Position numbers and translations under genes: made by a program
Part shown: one piece after another, positions 46,301-60,547 of the stretch
Layout: the number at the start of each line of letters is the position of its first letter
How positions within the stretch are numbered: position 1 is the first letter of the stretch
NCBI GenBank assembly: GCA_017979445.1
Contig: CM030707.1
Span: 17,373,086 to 17,437,085 of the forward strand
Source of the DNA: Akebia trifoliata
Lineage: Eukaryota > Streptophyta > Magnoliopsida > Ranunculales > Lardizabalaceae
Reading direction: 5' to 3'
DNA length: 64,000 bases
Notes under the pieces: model-generated
What the model saw: only the letters and a program-made list of their open reading frames with translations
Database searches by the model: none
What the model was told of the DNA's origin: nothing

Positions 46301-49300
46301 AAAATTGCATCTGAGGACATATTTAAGTCTTCCATGGTATCTAGTGGGTTGGAGGGGCAGTTCTTACCTCCACGAAATGCATGGGTGCGTTGTGATGATT
46401 GCCACAAATGGCGGTGTATATCAGCTGCACTTGCGGATTCCATAGAGGAAACAAACTGTACATGGTAAAGACTTCCATCACCATTATCATGTAATGTTCT
46501 TTCATAAGTGCATATTCACGTAAGAAATATCACATAAAACATGATTTTTTTCCTTACAATATGCTTCTTGTTGTTGAATATAACTAGAGGGACAAAGAGA
46601 TCAATCAAAATAGAATAACAAATTTTTTAAACCAAGAAACAAAATAAACTATATTAATGTAAGCCCATTAACTTTTTTACTATGAGAATGACTTAGAAAT
46701 TAGTGTGTATTGTCTAGATTGCCGTCCTAGTCAGTTCTGTGGTTCTTCAAGAGTTTCAGTCTGTGCCTAGAACTGCTATTTATTTTTAAACCCAATCCCC
46801 TATTGTCCTTTCTAGGTTCATTAAGTTTATTTTCTTCAACAAAAGCAATAATATTGAATTTTATATCAACTGGGTAACCATACCGCGTGAGAAAATCTTA
46901 TTGATAAAAAAGTATTAGTAGTTAAACTAGGAAGACTGCATTTTCTCCTAAGTCTAGACTATTGCCGGCAGTAACAAATGCCATAGGGAAATTTCCCATG
47001 GGAGGAAAGACAATTGTTTTTTTGGAATTTTATCATTAGTAAGGAGTTCATTTGTATAATTTGCTTTATATGGTTTACCATCCTGAATGGGCCTTTAAGA
47101 ATTATCGTTCTTCTTTTGTTTTGTGACCCGTTATTTTTCATTTCTGAAGGATTTGCTCTTCTCACTGCACGATATACTGGCTTGTTTGACAGGACACTAA
47201 GATCTTTGCTAATTATATACTTCATTGGGCTCATTTTACTTATTTAATATTCTTAAGAAAGTGACATCTCTCTCATAGTAGCACACTAATCTGTATATGA
47301 TCTCTCATATAGCATCTGCTGTTCTTGTGTTCCACGGTTGATTGATTATAAAATTTTCTTCTTAGCCCAAAATGCATGTGTAGAGGAGGTTTATGTTGTG
47401 GTGCAGCTGTTGATGTAGTATCCATTTGTCTATGTTTTGTTCTCTTTTCCTTTTTCGTACATTATTTTCTGATTTAATAAACTTCTACTTGTTATTGATA
47501 CAAAAAAAGTTTTACTTATTTCGTTCTATTTGTTTCACATCTTGAAGGACTTGCAAGGAAAACATGGATAAGGCCTTTGCTGACTGTTCGATACCTCAAG
47601 AGAAGACAAACGAGGAAATAAATGCGGAGTTGGAAATATCAGGTGCCTCTTGTGAGGAAGATGCTTCTGATGCATATCGGAATTCTAAGGGATTTGAATG
47701 CAAGCAGTTTGCAGGTATACGAATTGTATTTAAGATCGACTTAGCTCGATGTACAAATTGGACTCCTGTAGACTCTTTTGTAACTTCCTTTTGACACATT
47801 TCTTTGTTACGGTTGCAGTTTCCCAACGGGCAGCTTGGAAACTTATTAAGTCTAATTTGTTTCTCCACCGTAACCGTAAAAGCCAAACCATTGATGAGGT
47901 CTGAACTGCTTACTGTCTGCATGGCTTCTGGAATTTGTACTTGTACTCTATGTTTGATTGCTTTATCAATTCTTTTAATTAAATTAGAACTCAAAACAAT
48001 GTCGTAGCCAGATGCATGGTAAATTCACTCTTACTGGATGGAAAATGATCAATCAATTTAAAATATGGCCTGCAGATTAAATCACTTGTATTTGGTACAA
48101 ATCATAATATCTGTTCCTTTCAACTGAAATTTCAAATACAGCTACTTGTATGGGTTGAAGGTCCTAAAAGGGCGAAAGGAGAGTGAAAAATAACAGAACA
48201 AGCAAGAACCATGCTACCCTGCTCCACTTACAATCATATCCCCGTTTAAAGATGTAATCCTCAAAGAATAAACCTTCAGATTCCCAAGTTTATTTGGATC
48301 CTTGGAACACAATAGATCTGATGCCTAGGATGACCTCATGGATCTCCTTCTCATTACCTTTGAATACTCATCTATTTCTCTCCTTCTAAGTTCCAAGTGC
48401 TTCATAATGTCGCAAAAAAGGGAACCCTTGATATATACCTCCCTCTAAAAGAAAAAGCTTTGGTATCCCTACTCTCTTAAGTAGGATAAAAGATCAATAG
48501 TTGAAAATGGAAGGATCCATCAAATTTTGCACAGATTGAAAAATTTCGCACTGATTACAATGAAGAGGGATACAGTTAATGAATTCACCATCAGATTTGC
48601 ACATAACAACCATTTTATTCTAGATTTTGACATTCTCTACTACTTCAACCTTGAAAGCTTTACTTCTTCATAAATTTTTAACTGTGAGACTGCTTCATAA
48701 AAACAAAGCAATCCTCTAAAAAATCTGAACTTCCCCTGAATTGCTCCCAAAAAACATTTGTGTCGATAATGAACTGTAAAATAAGAAATATTTGACCCCT
48801 AGCTACTAACTTCAAAATCATCCAATGCACATCTCTCACTGTGAAAAGAAAATGAGAAAGGGGAATGAGATACTCTCTTCTAGATAAAGTGAGTCTGATC
48901 ACTGCAGATCATGGTCCATTATAGTTCTGTTTCGCATTAGAAAATGGTTCCTCACTTGCTCCCTCATCTTTGATGCAAACCTCTGGAACCCTCACTACCG
49001 CTTCCACTAAACAAGTCTTTCTCGCAATAGAATACAGTGCTTTATCTCTTCCATCATCTTCGATGTGAACCCTCTTACCAGGGAGTGCTCTCTATACTGC
49101 CATTCCTATTTGTAACTCAATGAATGTTTTAAATTTAATGACAATACATCTATATTAAATATGTGAAACCATTCCTTGAGTAAGACCACCATTTCCTACT
49201 CTGTGCTATTCTATACGGATTATGTTTCCTTCACACTGATTGTCTTAGCGTAGAATATGATTTTGCCTATGCTTATATGAATTCTGATTGTACAAGTCTA

Positions 49301-52300
49301 TGTTTTCCTGACATCTAGATTTTATTCATTCCCATCAGATAATGGTTTGCCACTGCAAGTCACCTCTAAATGGAAATTTGAGCTGCGGAGATGAATGTCT
49401 GAACCGGATGCTTAACATAGAATGTGTTCGAGGAACCTGCCCTTGTGGGGATCTTTGCTCAAACCAGCAGGTATTGTAGTGGGCATTACCTTTTTTTTTA
49501 CTTCTGAAATCTTTCCCGTACATAAATGACACAGCTTTTGTCCAAATGTTCGATTGCAGTTTCAGAAACGCAAGTATGCGAAGTTGAAGTGGTTCCGTTG
49601 TGGAAAGAAAGGATATGGGCTGCAGGTGCTGGAAAATGTGTCTCAAGGGAAATTTCTAATCGAATATGTTGGAGAGGTAACTTCCTAAATTTCTTTTTTC
49701 ATTATGTGTGTATAAATACAGGCTCAATTCTCAGGCTCATAGTGGACCAGGTCTAAAAATCCACCAGATCAGCCTGGCCCTTAGCACCCCAATCTCATTC
49801 TTATCCATCTTAAATTGCTGATTAATGCCAGGCTTTACTGGTTTATTGTCTGCGATTTTCTAACTTCGTTTCAACCAGGTGCTTGATTTGCACACTTATG
49901 ACGCACGACAGAGAGAGTATGCTTCTCGAGGTCAAAAGCATTTCTACTTCATGACATTGAATGGCAATGAGGTTTGGCTTTCTGGAAAGTTAACTGTTTT
50001 AGAAGTTTTCTCTTTCTTATTTTACTTTGTGCTGCTTTATTTTGGGATTGTATGGCCATTTGGTCTCCATTACAGCTTTTATATATATGTTCCGGGGTAT
50101 GATTTTTCCTAAATCATCGTCGAGGAAATTTTCGGCGTTTTGTTATAAAGCCACGTTTAACATTAATATGTTAGAAGCTTGAAGCACATTAGGTGTACTT
50201 TAAACATCTACTGATCATTGCCATAGGGCTTGCAACAATTAGAGTATTGAGGGTGATAAATCTTCAGGATGCCATCCTTTTATCAAATGGGTGTTTGTGT
50301 GTTTAAATCTAAGAAGTTTGCATTAATATGAGGGAAAAATATTAAGGTGGTCAAATAAGGGAAACATATTAAGGTGGTTAAATACTTTGAGAATAAAAAA
50401 GGTTTGAGGTTTGGATTTTCCAACATGGATGGGAATTGAGAGCAAACCAAACTATTGTCATTTGGTTTTTACCACGTTTTTGTATGTCCAATACACACAC
50501 TGCATAAATTATTTTACTTAGGCTAATAATGAAGCTATCTTTAATCTTGCAAGATCTTAAAGTAGCAATACAATGTCCTACCATAATAAAAACCAAGTTC
50601 TGTCATTAATAGGTAAAAAAGTGATACATGGTAGATTATGGATGTGATGTGAAGGGTGCTGTTTGGCATCTTTGAAGTCATATTATTTATCCAAGGGGTA
50701 AGTTGGTTATGATTAAGTTCACTTCCTCAAGTCATCTGATGTATTTTACCTCTTTTATAAGGATTACAAGGGAATTTGCAAGCTTTGGTGGACATTTCCT
50801 CATTTCGGTCCATGTTTGCTAATTTTTATATGAGCAAAGTTGACATTTCGGTCATTATATCTTGATATATTCTATCATACCCAGCGTCTACCATCATGTC
50901 GCCATGACATTGTAATATATTCATTTCTCGTTGTGGAAGTCAGTTTACGCTTGACATATATCGGCCTTTAAAGACATGATAAAGTTTTTCCATGGTTAGG
51001 CCTTTGGGATTCCCTAAATGTTATGTTAGACCAGAACTGCCTGGATCTTGAACTTTGGGCTTGTTTTTACTTCATTTGTTATGGATATCTCATTTTTTTC
51101 CTTTTTCGATAACTAATTGTTTATAATTGCATAGAGCTTCATGAAAATAGTTGGAATTTATTTGTTTTATTGTTTGGGTTGGGTAGTGAAGTCCTCATCC
51201 TTCCCAAAATCCATCCACTCATCACACACAGTCCAAGAAGGACCAAGTTTTTCCTTCCTTGCTGATCTTTGTTTTTTTTTCTTTTCCTTCCTGTGATCTT
51301 ATGTGTATGCAAAATATTGTTTCTCAGTGACATTTATGCATATATGTTCCTAGGCAAACATATTGTTTTCGAGTAAAATCGTATACTTGAATTTCAATCT
51401 TTTTAAATTCTGTTCCATTGCCATATTAATCGAAGGACCACAGTTTAAATTTCATTTGTTTGACCATCTTTGTGTTGCTTGCAGGTAATAGATGCTTGTG
51501 CAAAAGGAAATTTGGGACGTTTCATCAACCATAGTTGTGATCCTAATTGCCGCACAGAAAAGGTGATTTATATTTATATTTATTTTTCTGTGGTGTTACT
51601 ATTTTGTATAGATCAGTCTTTTTTTTTTTACATCAAAATTTGTTGAATTTTTTTGGTTGGAATGCTAATGTCAAATGATGTTCTATCTATTCTGTAGTTA
51701 GTTTTTTAATTGAATCTCACCCAGGCCCAGCTTGCTAAGATAACACCCATTAATATTAATGTTTTGTTTCGTAACCTCCTCTACCAAAGGCCTCACTCAA
51801 CGTGGATATTAAGGAGGTTTTTCGTAGAACTTACTACCATCCTTCCCTCTCCCTAAGTTTCTCTGTGATTCAAGCCCTTTAACACCCTTTGACAATGGGA
51901 TCTATGGATCATCATCAACTTCTTCTATTTCTTTTTTCAATAATCGATTTTGCTTACATATTTGTACTGTTGCCACACTTAGGAAATGCATGGAAGAGTT
52001 TGAAATACATGAATATGAAAACAGAAGTAAAATAGTTAATTTTTTTGCATATACTTGACTTTTGATTTGCTTTTTTAATTTTGATTTGCTTTTTTTAATT
52101 TTGATGGTTGTGTTTTAATTTAGAGTAGAGCCTTCATGCTCATTTTAAACATCAATTAAACTTTCCACATGGCTTGTTACTGGCATTGTATTCACCATAT
52201 CATCTGAAACCTGCAGCCATGTTTCCAAGTCATAAGTACTGTATTTGATGTTAAGGCCTGTGAATGCAGAAACAATCTGGCATTGTATTGACACTATCGG

Positions 52301-55300
52301 CGGAAACCGACAGCCATGATTCTGAGAAACATACACAATTACTCCATTTCTTCTTTCATGGAACATTCACACATAATTTATTATGATCTTAATTTCTTTT
52401 TCTTTTAACGAATTCCAACTTTTGTAAATGCTGAAATGGTTGATAATTATGTGTGTTGCTATTATCATGTGTGCATATATACTTTAGTTAAATAAGCTTC
52501 TTGGTCTGTTGGCATTTTTTCCATTTGTATGAAGTCAACTCTCTTCTTTTGTATTTGCATCATTATTTTTGTGTTATTTTCTTTATTCCTTTGAGTTCAC
52601 TAACATATTTTTGTCGCCTACTTATCTTCATTTTTTTAACTCTCTTTTAATTTTGCTGAATCAGTGGATGGTGAATGGAGAAGTTTGTATTGGATTGTTT
52701 GCATTAAGGGATATTAAGAAGGTAAATTTTTGCCAGGCTCTGCTCCTTGACTGGAATCCACTGTAGTGATGACAAGATGACATATGTTGGGTTACTTCAT
52801 ACCAAATTTCCCATCATTCATTTACATGACTGCTTATGTTCAAACAATCTCTTTTTGAGTTTAATAGCCTGATTTACTGGAAATATGTTGCTTTCTAATT
52901 TTAACATAGATCATTGGAATTGAATGAAATTCATCATCGTCATCATCTATGTATTATCCAAATACTGGGGTCGGCAAAATGGTCTGATTTCGCCACTTAC
53001 AGAATTGGTTCAAACTGAGATGATCAAAAGTAATGATAGCATCAATTTGAAGTGATATACACAATATTCCACGGGGTACATTTCCAATAGCTAAGTGGCA
53101 AGATGTGTTCAAACCCCCTGGATTCATACTTCTTTACCTATCCAAAAAAAAGGGTTATTATTAGTAATAAAAGTAGGTTGCTCTATTTCTTTATAACCCA
53201 GATATGGCAAAGACATAGCCAGGTCACCAGGGCATTTCTAGTTAAAAGGCAAAGTATATGATGTGTGCATGACATACATCTTGAAGGTTTTAGGTAATAT
53301 AGCCTTAAATCATACCCATAGAGAATGAGAAAAAGTAAAAAAATGAGAGAAGTATCTTAAAACCTTCTAAAAGGGCCAATGCCTCAACCTGATTTTTGTT
53401 GTCTCCCCTTTATCATACAAGATAAGATTTTGGTGTCTTACTCTTAACGTATTTGAAATGCTAGAGACAAGAAACTGCCAAAATTGAGGTTCTCACTCAA
53501 ATGACCACTACAATTTGTTTGTTGACATGCCTAGAGGTCTAAGCTCGTTGACCAAAAGGAAGTGTAGTGATCTGTTAACAAGACAAACATTTAAAGTTGC
53601 AATATAATCATTGTATGACAATATAGAATTATGTAAACAAAAGCATTGATGACAAAGATATAAGAAAGTGTTTGTAAATCATAACCATATTAGGCTCATG
53701 TTTGGGTAAATTGGGCAATCCGATGCCTATGATTGAACCAACCTGATTTGAATTGGTCATTTTTTTGCTCGAACCTAAGACCGAACCCCCCAAGCTAGCT
53801 ATGCCCAGACCTGACTCAAGGATGGGTTCAACCCAGCGGGTTTGGGTTTGGCCTGCCCAAGTTGCAGCCCTTGTGTTGGGGGTGGGTGCACACTTTGACA
53901 CTCAAGTCAGCCTGGTGTGCTTGGAAGGAAGAACAAAAATAAACTACGAAAATTCTTTTCCTGTTTCCCAAGGGATATTTATATTGACTCCCACCGGAGC
54001 GATGATGGACATATTTATGGCTTACGTGAGACCTTGAATCCTCCCATTTTGCTGTTTCATGCTTGGGTGGCACTGTGATTCTCGATAGAGCACGCACTTG
54101 TATCTGTAATGGAGCTTTGTGTGTGTATGCTACGCTGAGACTAGTCTTACCCTTTCAAGGTAGTAGACATTAGGTCAATCAGCTCAGCCAAGGATACTGG
54201 GTCGCCAGGTTGAACGAACTCTTTAGTGGACTTAGTCGGCGAAGAGTTGCTAAGCAACCCTCCATGCCAAGCTTGACCAACTGTGCTTGGTCTTTAGGTT
54301 GGCCAAGGGTTGGTAGGCAACCTGGTCTGCCACGAGCACTTAATTGATATGCTGGCCGGTTGTCTTCTTGAGTGCTGGACCACCATTAAGTATGGGCCGC
54401 CCACATCTAGGTAAGTTTGATTTGATTCTGTGTTCTGTGGGTTTGTTAGCATAAGCACGACGACTGACATTCTCTCTTATTTTGAGAGAACAGTTGAGTG
54501 TTAAGTAGATCCCATTATTGACATCTGCAGCTTTTCTTAACCTTTTCTTATTATGTTCTAATTGTCTAATTCTTCTGATTTCTTTTCCTCCTATCGTTAA
54601 TATATCATTCAGTCTTCTCTTTTCCTTATGTGGATAATGTTTCATTATTCATATGCTATTGTTGGGGATATTTGTTATTGAAGGGTGAAGAGGTAACATT
54701 CGATTACAACTATGTACGGGTGTTTGGGGCTGCTGCAAAAAAATGTGTTTGTGGTTCTTCTGAGTGCCGAGGCTATATTGGTGGTGATCCTTTGAATACT
54801 GAAGTAGTTGTCCAAGGTGATTCAGATGAAGAATATCCTGAACCAGTAATGGTCCATGAAGATGATGATAATGAAGAGTGCATGGACAAGATGATTTCTA
54901 ATACTGGATCAACTGATGGTGCATCACTTCAACACGCAGAGATATTCTTACAAACTACTGATACAACGATCAAATCTCCATCTGCCACTGCACAGGAAAT
55001 TTTTTCAGAAAATGAAGACAGCATGAGCAGATCTTTATCTTTTGTTCAACCGTTAGAGATTTCTTTACCAATGGAAGGCACCATGGGAAAATCTGTATCT
55101 GCTATTCAATCACCAGAAATGTCTTTACAAACAGAAGATGTTATGAACAAATCATCATTTTCTGTTCAGCCATTAGAGATTTCTTTACAGAAGGAAGATA
55201 CCTTGAACAAAACCTTACCCACTATTCAATCACTAGAGACTTCTTCCCCAATTGCAAGCAATATGGGCAAATCTGTATCCCATTCTGTTGCAGCTAAAAG

Positions 55301-58300
55301 CAAAAGCACATCTGATACAGTTGAAGATAAGCCAAACATTTCAAAAGCACGCCCTCTCATGAAATCATCTCGTTACTCTAGTTCAATTAAAAAGGGTAAG
55401 AGTATTTCTCACTCTGTGGTTGCCAACAAACCTCAAGTTCTGGCCAACAAACCCAAAAAGATGTTAGAAGGCGCTGCAGGTAGTCGTCTTGAAGGAGGTA
55501 AGAATTTTTTTCTTGTACTGGTGGACTAGGTTGTCGTGTATGGTTACCATCTCACTCATCTGTTCCCCTTGATACTTGCAGTTGAAGATAAACTAAATGA
55601 GTTGCTAGATGTTGATGGGGGTATTAGCAGACGGAAGGTAAGCAGTATCCATTTATGTATGATAAGGCTAATTGTTTTTGAGATTTGGGTGGTCATTAGC
55701 TATTTAGCTTTGGGTTTGGATTTTTTTCCTATCGTGGCTATAAATTACGTAGCACATTTTTGTTATATATTTTATTTTCTCTGACTTATCATCTATATTC
55801 CTTGCTTTTAATTTTGGTTCATTACTCTTTCCTCTTTGGATTCAATTAACATGCTTCCATCCCGTGTTCTTCTGAATTCTTGCAACTGTTTTGAGATTTT
55901 TCTTACCATTTTGACCTTCTTGAATTGACGATATGCCTATGCTTAGAGGTTTTTCCCCAGAACAATCAAGAACCCCATGTTATTTCTGTGTGTGTGGTGC
56001 ACATATGATGTAACCTTGTTTCAAATGCATCTTGTTTGTGGACAGGATGCCACTAAAGGCTACTTGAAGCTTTTGCTTGTCACTGCAGCTTCAGGAGATA
56101 ACGCTAATGGCGAGGCAGTCCAAAGGTCTCTATAGATTTCACTACTAGTTCTTCCTCATGCAACAGTCCCATTTACTCATCAATCAAATTCTTGGTTGTA
56201 AAATGTTTGATGGATTCCATTGACAATTTTGTTCTTTCCTTTGCTTGCAGCACAAGAGATCTTTCAATAATTCTTGATGCACTCTTGAAGACAAAATCAC
56301 GAATGGTTTTGGTTGATATAATTAACAAAAATGGTAGTTTTGCTTCTCTATTATTCTGTGCTGACAACTTTATTTTCATGAAAAATTTCTTTTAGTGTGG
56401 CTGCATGCATAGTATCGTGGAGAAGTGATTAATTCTTGGATTTGTAGGTCTGCAAATGCTACATAACATAATGAAGCAGAACCGCAGAAACTTTAACAAA
56501 ACTCCTATTATTCGGAAGCTTCTTAAGGTCAGTTTATTGTGAATATGATATTTTGTTTTGGTTGCACCTCTTTTGGAATCATGGTATTATGTTGTCCCTA
56601 ATGTGTTGAGACGAATTGATTCCTTGATATTTGTTGATGACATTAGTCTGGTAATGTCATGAGTAGTTAAAGCTTCATGAACGTGGTACAACATGCTTGT
56701 AATCATGGTTTGTTGAAACTGGAAAAATGTTTACTCCACTTGGTGTCAAGATTGATTCATGTGGTAGTGAGGATCTTTTTAGTAATCGAACATGGGCTTG
56801 AATTCATAGGAAACATGGTAAAAGTTTAATCATTTTTTCAACCAAGATAAGTTCAAACATTAAAATGTCTTGGCCTTAAATTTATAATTATAATGAAAAG
56901 GAAAGTTGATAATCTTACGAAGGGATGCACAGAATTTTACATTTTCACAGTTAAGTGTTGAATTCTTCTTGGGTACTCATCTATTCAAAATATTATAACA
57001 TGATAGAATTGGACCAACAGCCTGGCTAGAAGAGTCCTACTATGAGATTCAGGGACAATGTTAAGGATGAACCAAAGAGTAATATTTGTTGGTTTGCAAC
57101 ACTGATCTCATCAAGGCATCACAATCCTATTCCAATCAACCACCTTTTAGCCAACGTGCCCAAATACTCGATACTGGAGTATTTTAATCTTTATAACTCA
57201 TAAAGATGTTACATATTGTTCCATGTGGCAGTGAATCATTGATCATAAGTTTTCTGAAGAATGATAAGATAGCAATGTTGTCAAATGGCATATGAGAAGT
57301 CGCATATTGCACTACTTTTTTTTTTAAAGGAAAAAAAGGTATAGATATTTAAAAAAAAAAAAGTCAATAATGAAAGAATTTTGAAAAAGACATCAAAATT
57401 TTATTAAATGTAAGTAATTAGTTACAAATTACTATATTTAATACTGATGATCTATTCCAATATGGTATTTTGCACAACAGCCTTTGATCCGTTGCGGAAT
57501 ATATGCACTAGGACCGTTGCCTTCATCATCATCATCATCACCTCCATTCCCATATTCATCTGAATCACCACCTTCTACATACATTTCATCCTCTTCTCTT
57601 TCTTCATCATTCAATCTCACTAAAACTTCATCTATTTCAAATGATTCTTCATCTTCCTCTTGTATCTTGTTCTCATCTTATAATTGTTGCCTCGAGCGTC
57701 CTCCCCTCCTTCTTTGAATTGAGCTTTCCCCAAGTGCCGTCAAGTCCTTTCCTTCGAACACCGGCTCGTCCGTTGCATCAGTGAGCCACAAATAATTTGC
57801 ATTCGGCTTTAGTGGAGAGAGGGTTGTAAGATCCCAAATTCTCCTCCCTCTTCTTTAGATCTTTTGTGCAACTTCTGGTTATTACTGCGCAAACACCAAG
57901 TCGTTGAGTTTTTCTGCTCAAGACTATTTCTCTTCTTGGTGTGAATCTGTTTAATACAACACAATTTATAAAACTATGTTAGACAAATCATTAAAGAAAT
58001 CAATGTATTATAATTAATAAATGAATAAATAACTAAAGTAAGTAGTAACTAGGAAATACGATCTCTTATATGCTTCAATTACGTTCATATCCTGATGTAG
58101 AACACGTTAGGGAAAGAATTTGAATGGCCAAGCTCTTTAAATACGAATCCTTCGTAATTGGATCACCTCCATATTGTGACCACCAATCGGTTGTATTTGT
58201 TGAGTTGAGTGTTGTGTTATCCGCCTCCACTCCCGGGTGTCATGTGCTCATGTATCATGCCCCAGTTCAACCTGTGACCCGTGACCCTCTTATATACATA

Positions 58301-60370
58301 GTCATGCCTTCTCTTAACACCAATTGATTTTAGGTAGAATGGTTCACAAGTGTATTTAACATTTGTGTCGTAACTTGTAAGCATTTCAAAATCTGAACTA
58401 AAATAAAAAATTAAATACAAAATGAATTATGATCTATATGTTTTGGTTTTTTTTATTGTACTTGGAGTCTTCAAAGTTCTATGCCTCTTGCCAATCTCCA
58501 TTTCGAAAATCCCTTCACACTTCTATGCTTTGAGATACACCTGAAACATTGGATGTTTCGAAATCAATGTTTCATTCCGGTCTTTGTTGAAGCCTAAATG
58601 TTCCTTCAAAACATTCTGAAAAAAGGCATGAACGCCTTATCTCCACAAGGTTTTGGGTCCTTTCCTGTAACCTCCATTTGGGTGGCGAAGCCACGAAGGT
58701 GCCTTCAAGGTTTCTTTCTTCACGTGGTTAGCGGTGTATTGTAGGCTTCTAACTCTAGATCAGTTAACTAGGTGGGGCTTCATCTCACCTAATTTCTGCG
58801 TTCTTTGCTATGCGAATGGGGAATCTCTTGACCACATTCTTTTCATTGTCCCTTTACGGTTAAAATTTGGTCCCATTTTTTGTTGTTATTTAATATCTCT
58901 TGGGTTTTGCCTTCCTCAACCCCTTCCCTTTTCCAAGTCTGGAATCATAATTTTTTCACGGGTAGGAAAAAAAGTCTTTGGGCTTTGCTTCCCTTTGCAA
59001 TATGTTGGTGTGTGTTGAAGGAGAGATTTAGGAGTATCTCACAATCTAGTTTTCTTGTACTTTTGGCCGTTCCCCTCCGGCCTGAACCACCTTTATTATT
59101 GAATTCTGTTTTGCTTATTAAAAAAAAATATATAATTGATCTCACAAAGGGTCTAGAAAGAGAATGGCTTTTTCGAGTCATATTCGATTCGTATGACATG
59201 AGTGTCTATTGCCCTATTTCAGAAAATAGAGTGTCTAGTTTGGGAGGTTCCTTCGCAGGGGCAAAACGTATCTTGTGGTCCATTATTCTGTTTGTGGTTT
59301 GTTGGGGAGTTTGGAAAGAATGGAATCGATGAGTGTTTGACGGTTTAGAGGCTTCTCTAGATGAATTCCTGGTTTCTATTAAGGGCTTTCTATACTTGTG
59401 GTGTAGGCATCTTCTTTGAAGATTTTATGGGGAGGTGGGATTGGGTTTGTAGTTTGAATTAGTGTACGGTTTGTTTACTAGTTTATTTGTTGTTTTTTAT
59501 TTCTCTGTTTTTTTCTTAATACAAATTGCATTTATCTATCCAAAAAAAAAGTGTCGAGTGCCGCTAAGTTCATTGCATTTATGTATGAACTTGTTTAAAG
59601 TTTCTAATGGCTTCACTGGTTTATACCTTCCTCTTAATGATTTTCATAGATATTCCAATAAATGTTTAGGTTTATGCTTTTTCCATGCATCTTTGTGGAA
59701 ATTTTGTTGGTCTTGCTGTAGTTGCTGATGTTCTTGTTTTGTTAGTGTGAAAAATGTTGGCATTTGTCAGTCAGCTTACTTTTTAACTTTTCCTTTCACA
59801 GGTGTTAGAGTTTCTTGCACTGGGCGAAATCCTTACATTAGAACACATTAACAGTGATCCTCCCTGTGCTGGAATAGAGAGGTTACACTACAGCCTAATT
59901 TAATACTTATTTATTTTATTTATCCACTGCTTCTTGCTTGACTGATAGCAGTATGAAATGTTTTAATGGAGGTAGTAGATTTTAATAATATGATTGTTTT
60001 TATGAGTTCATTCTGACGATTATAATATCATGTCTGTCTTCTTAGTTGTTTACAATTTTGTGGTACCAGTTATTGTCCAAACTAAGACAGGTTAATTAAC
60101 TTATTGGCAAGCCTTTCACAAAACAACCATGAGTGGTCTTGTATAGCTAGTTTACAAGTTGAAGAATTGTGGACTGTCCGATTTTTGTAAACCACTTTTG
60201 ATGGGGTTAGAAGTTTTGGAATGGGCTGATTTTTGGTGAGGATGATCTCCTCATCATAGACATCATCCTCACAAAAAAACAGCTCATTCTGAAACTTCTA
60301 ACCCATACATTGAAAAAATGTTTGGCACAATGTTTGGTTCACTTTAGGGCCTCCGAACGCCACCCATGTA

Positions 60371-60402
<32 letters not shown>

Positions 60403-60501
60403 CAATATATGGGTTAGAAGTTTCGGAATTTTGTGAGGATGATGTCTATGATGAGGAGATCATCCTCATCAATGTTTGGCTGACTTTAGGGCCTCCGAAT
60501 G

Positions 60502-60547
<46 letters not shown>

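Noticed and set aside
57438..57620. Acidic Asp/Glu/Gly-rich minus-strand frame as a possible small gene
   Set aside because: It is the tail of the hAT transposase relic, in an ASHH2 intron and separated from the upstream part by frameshifts.
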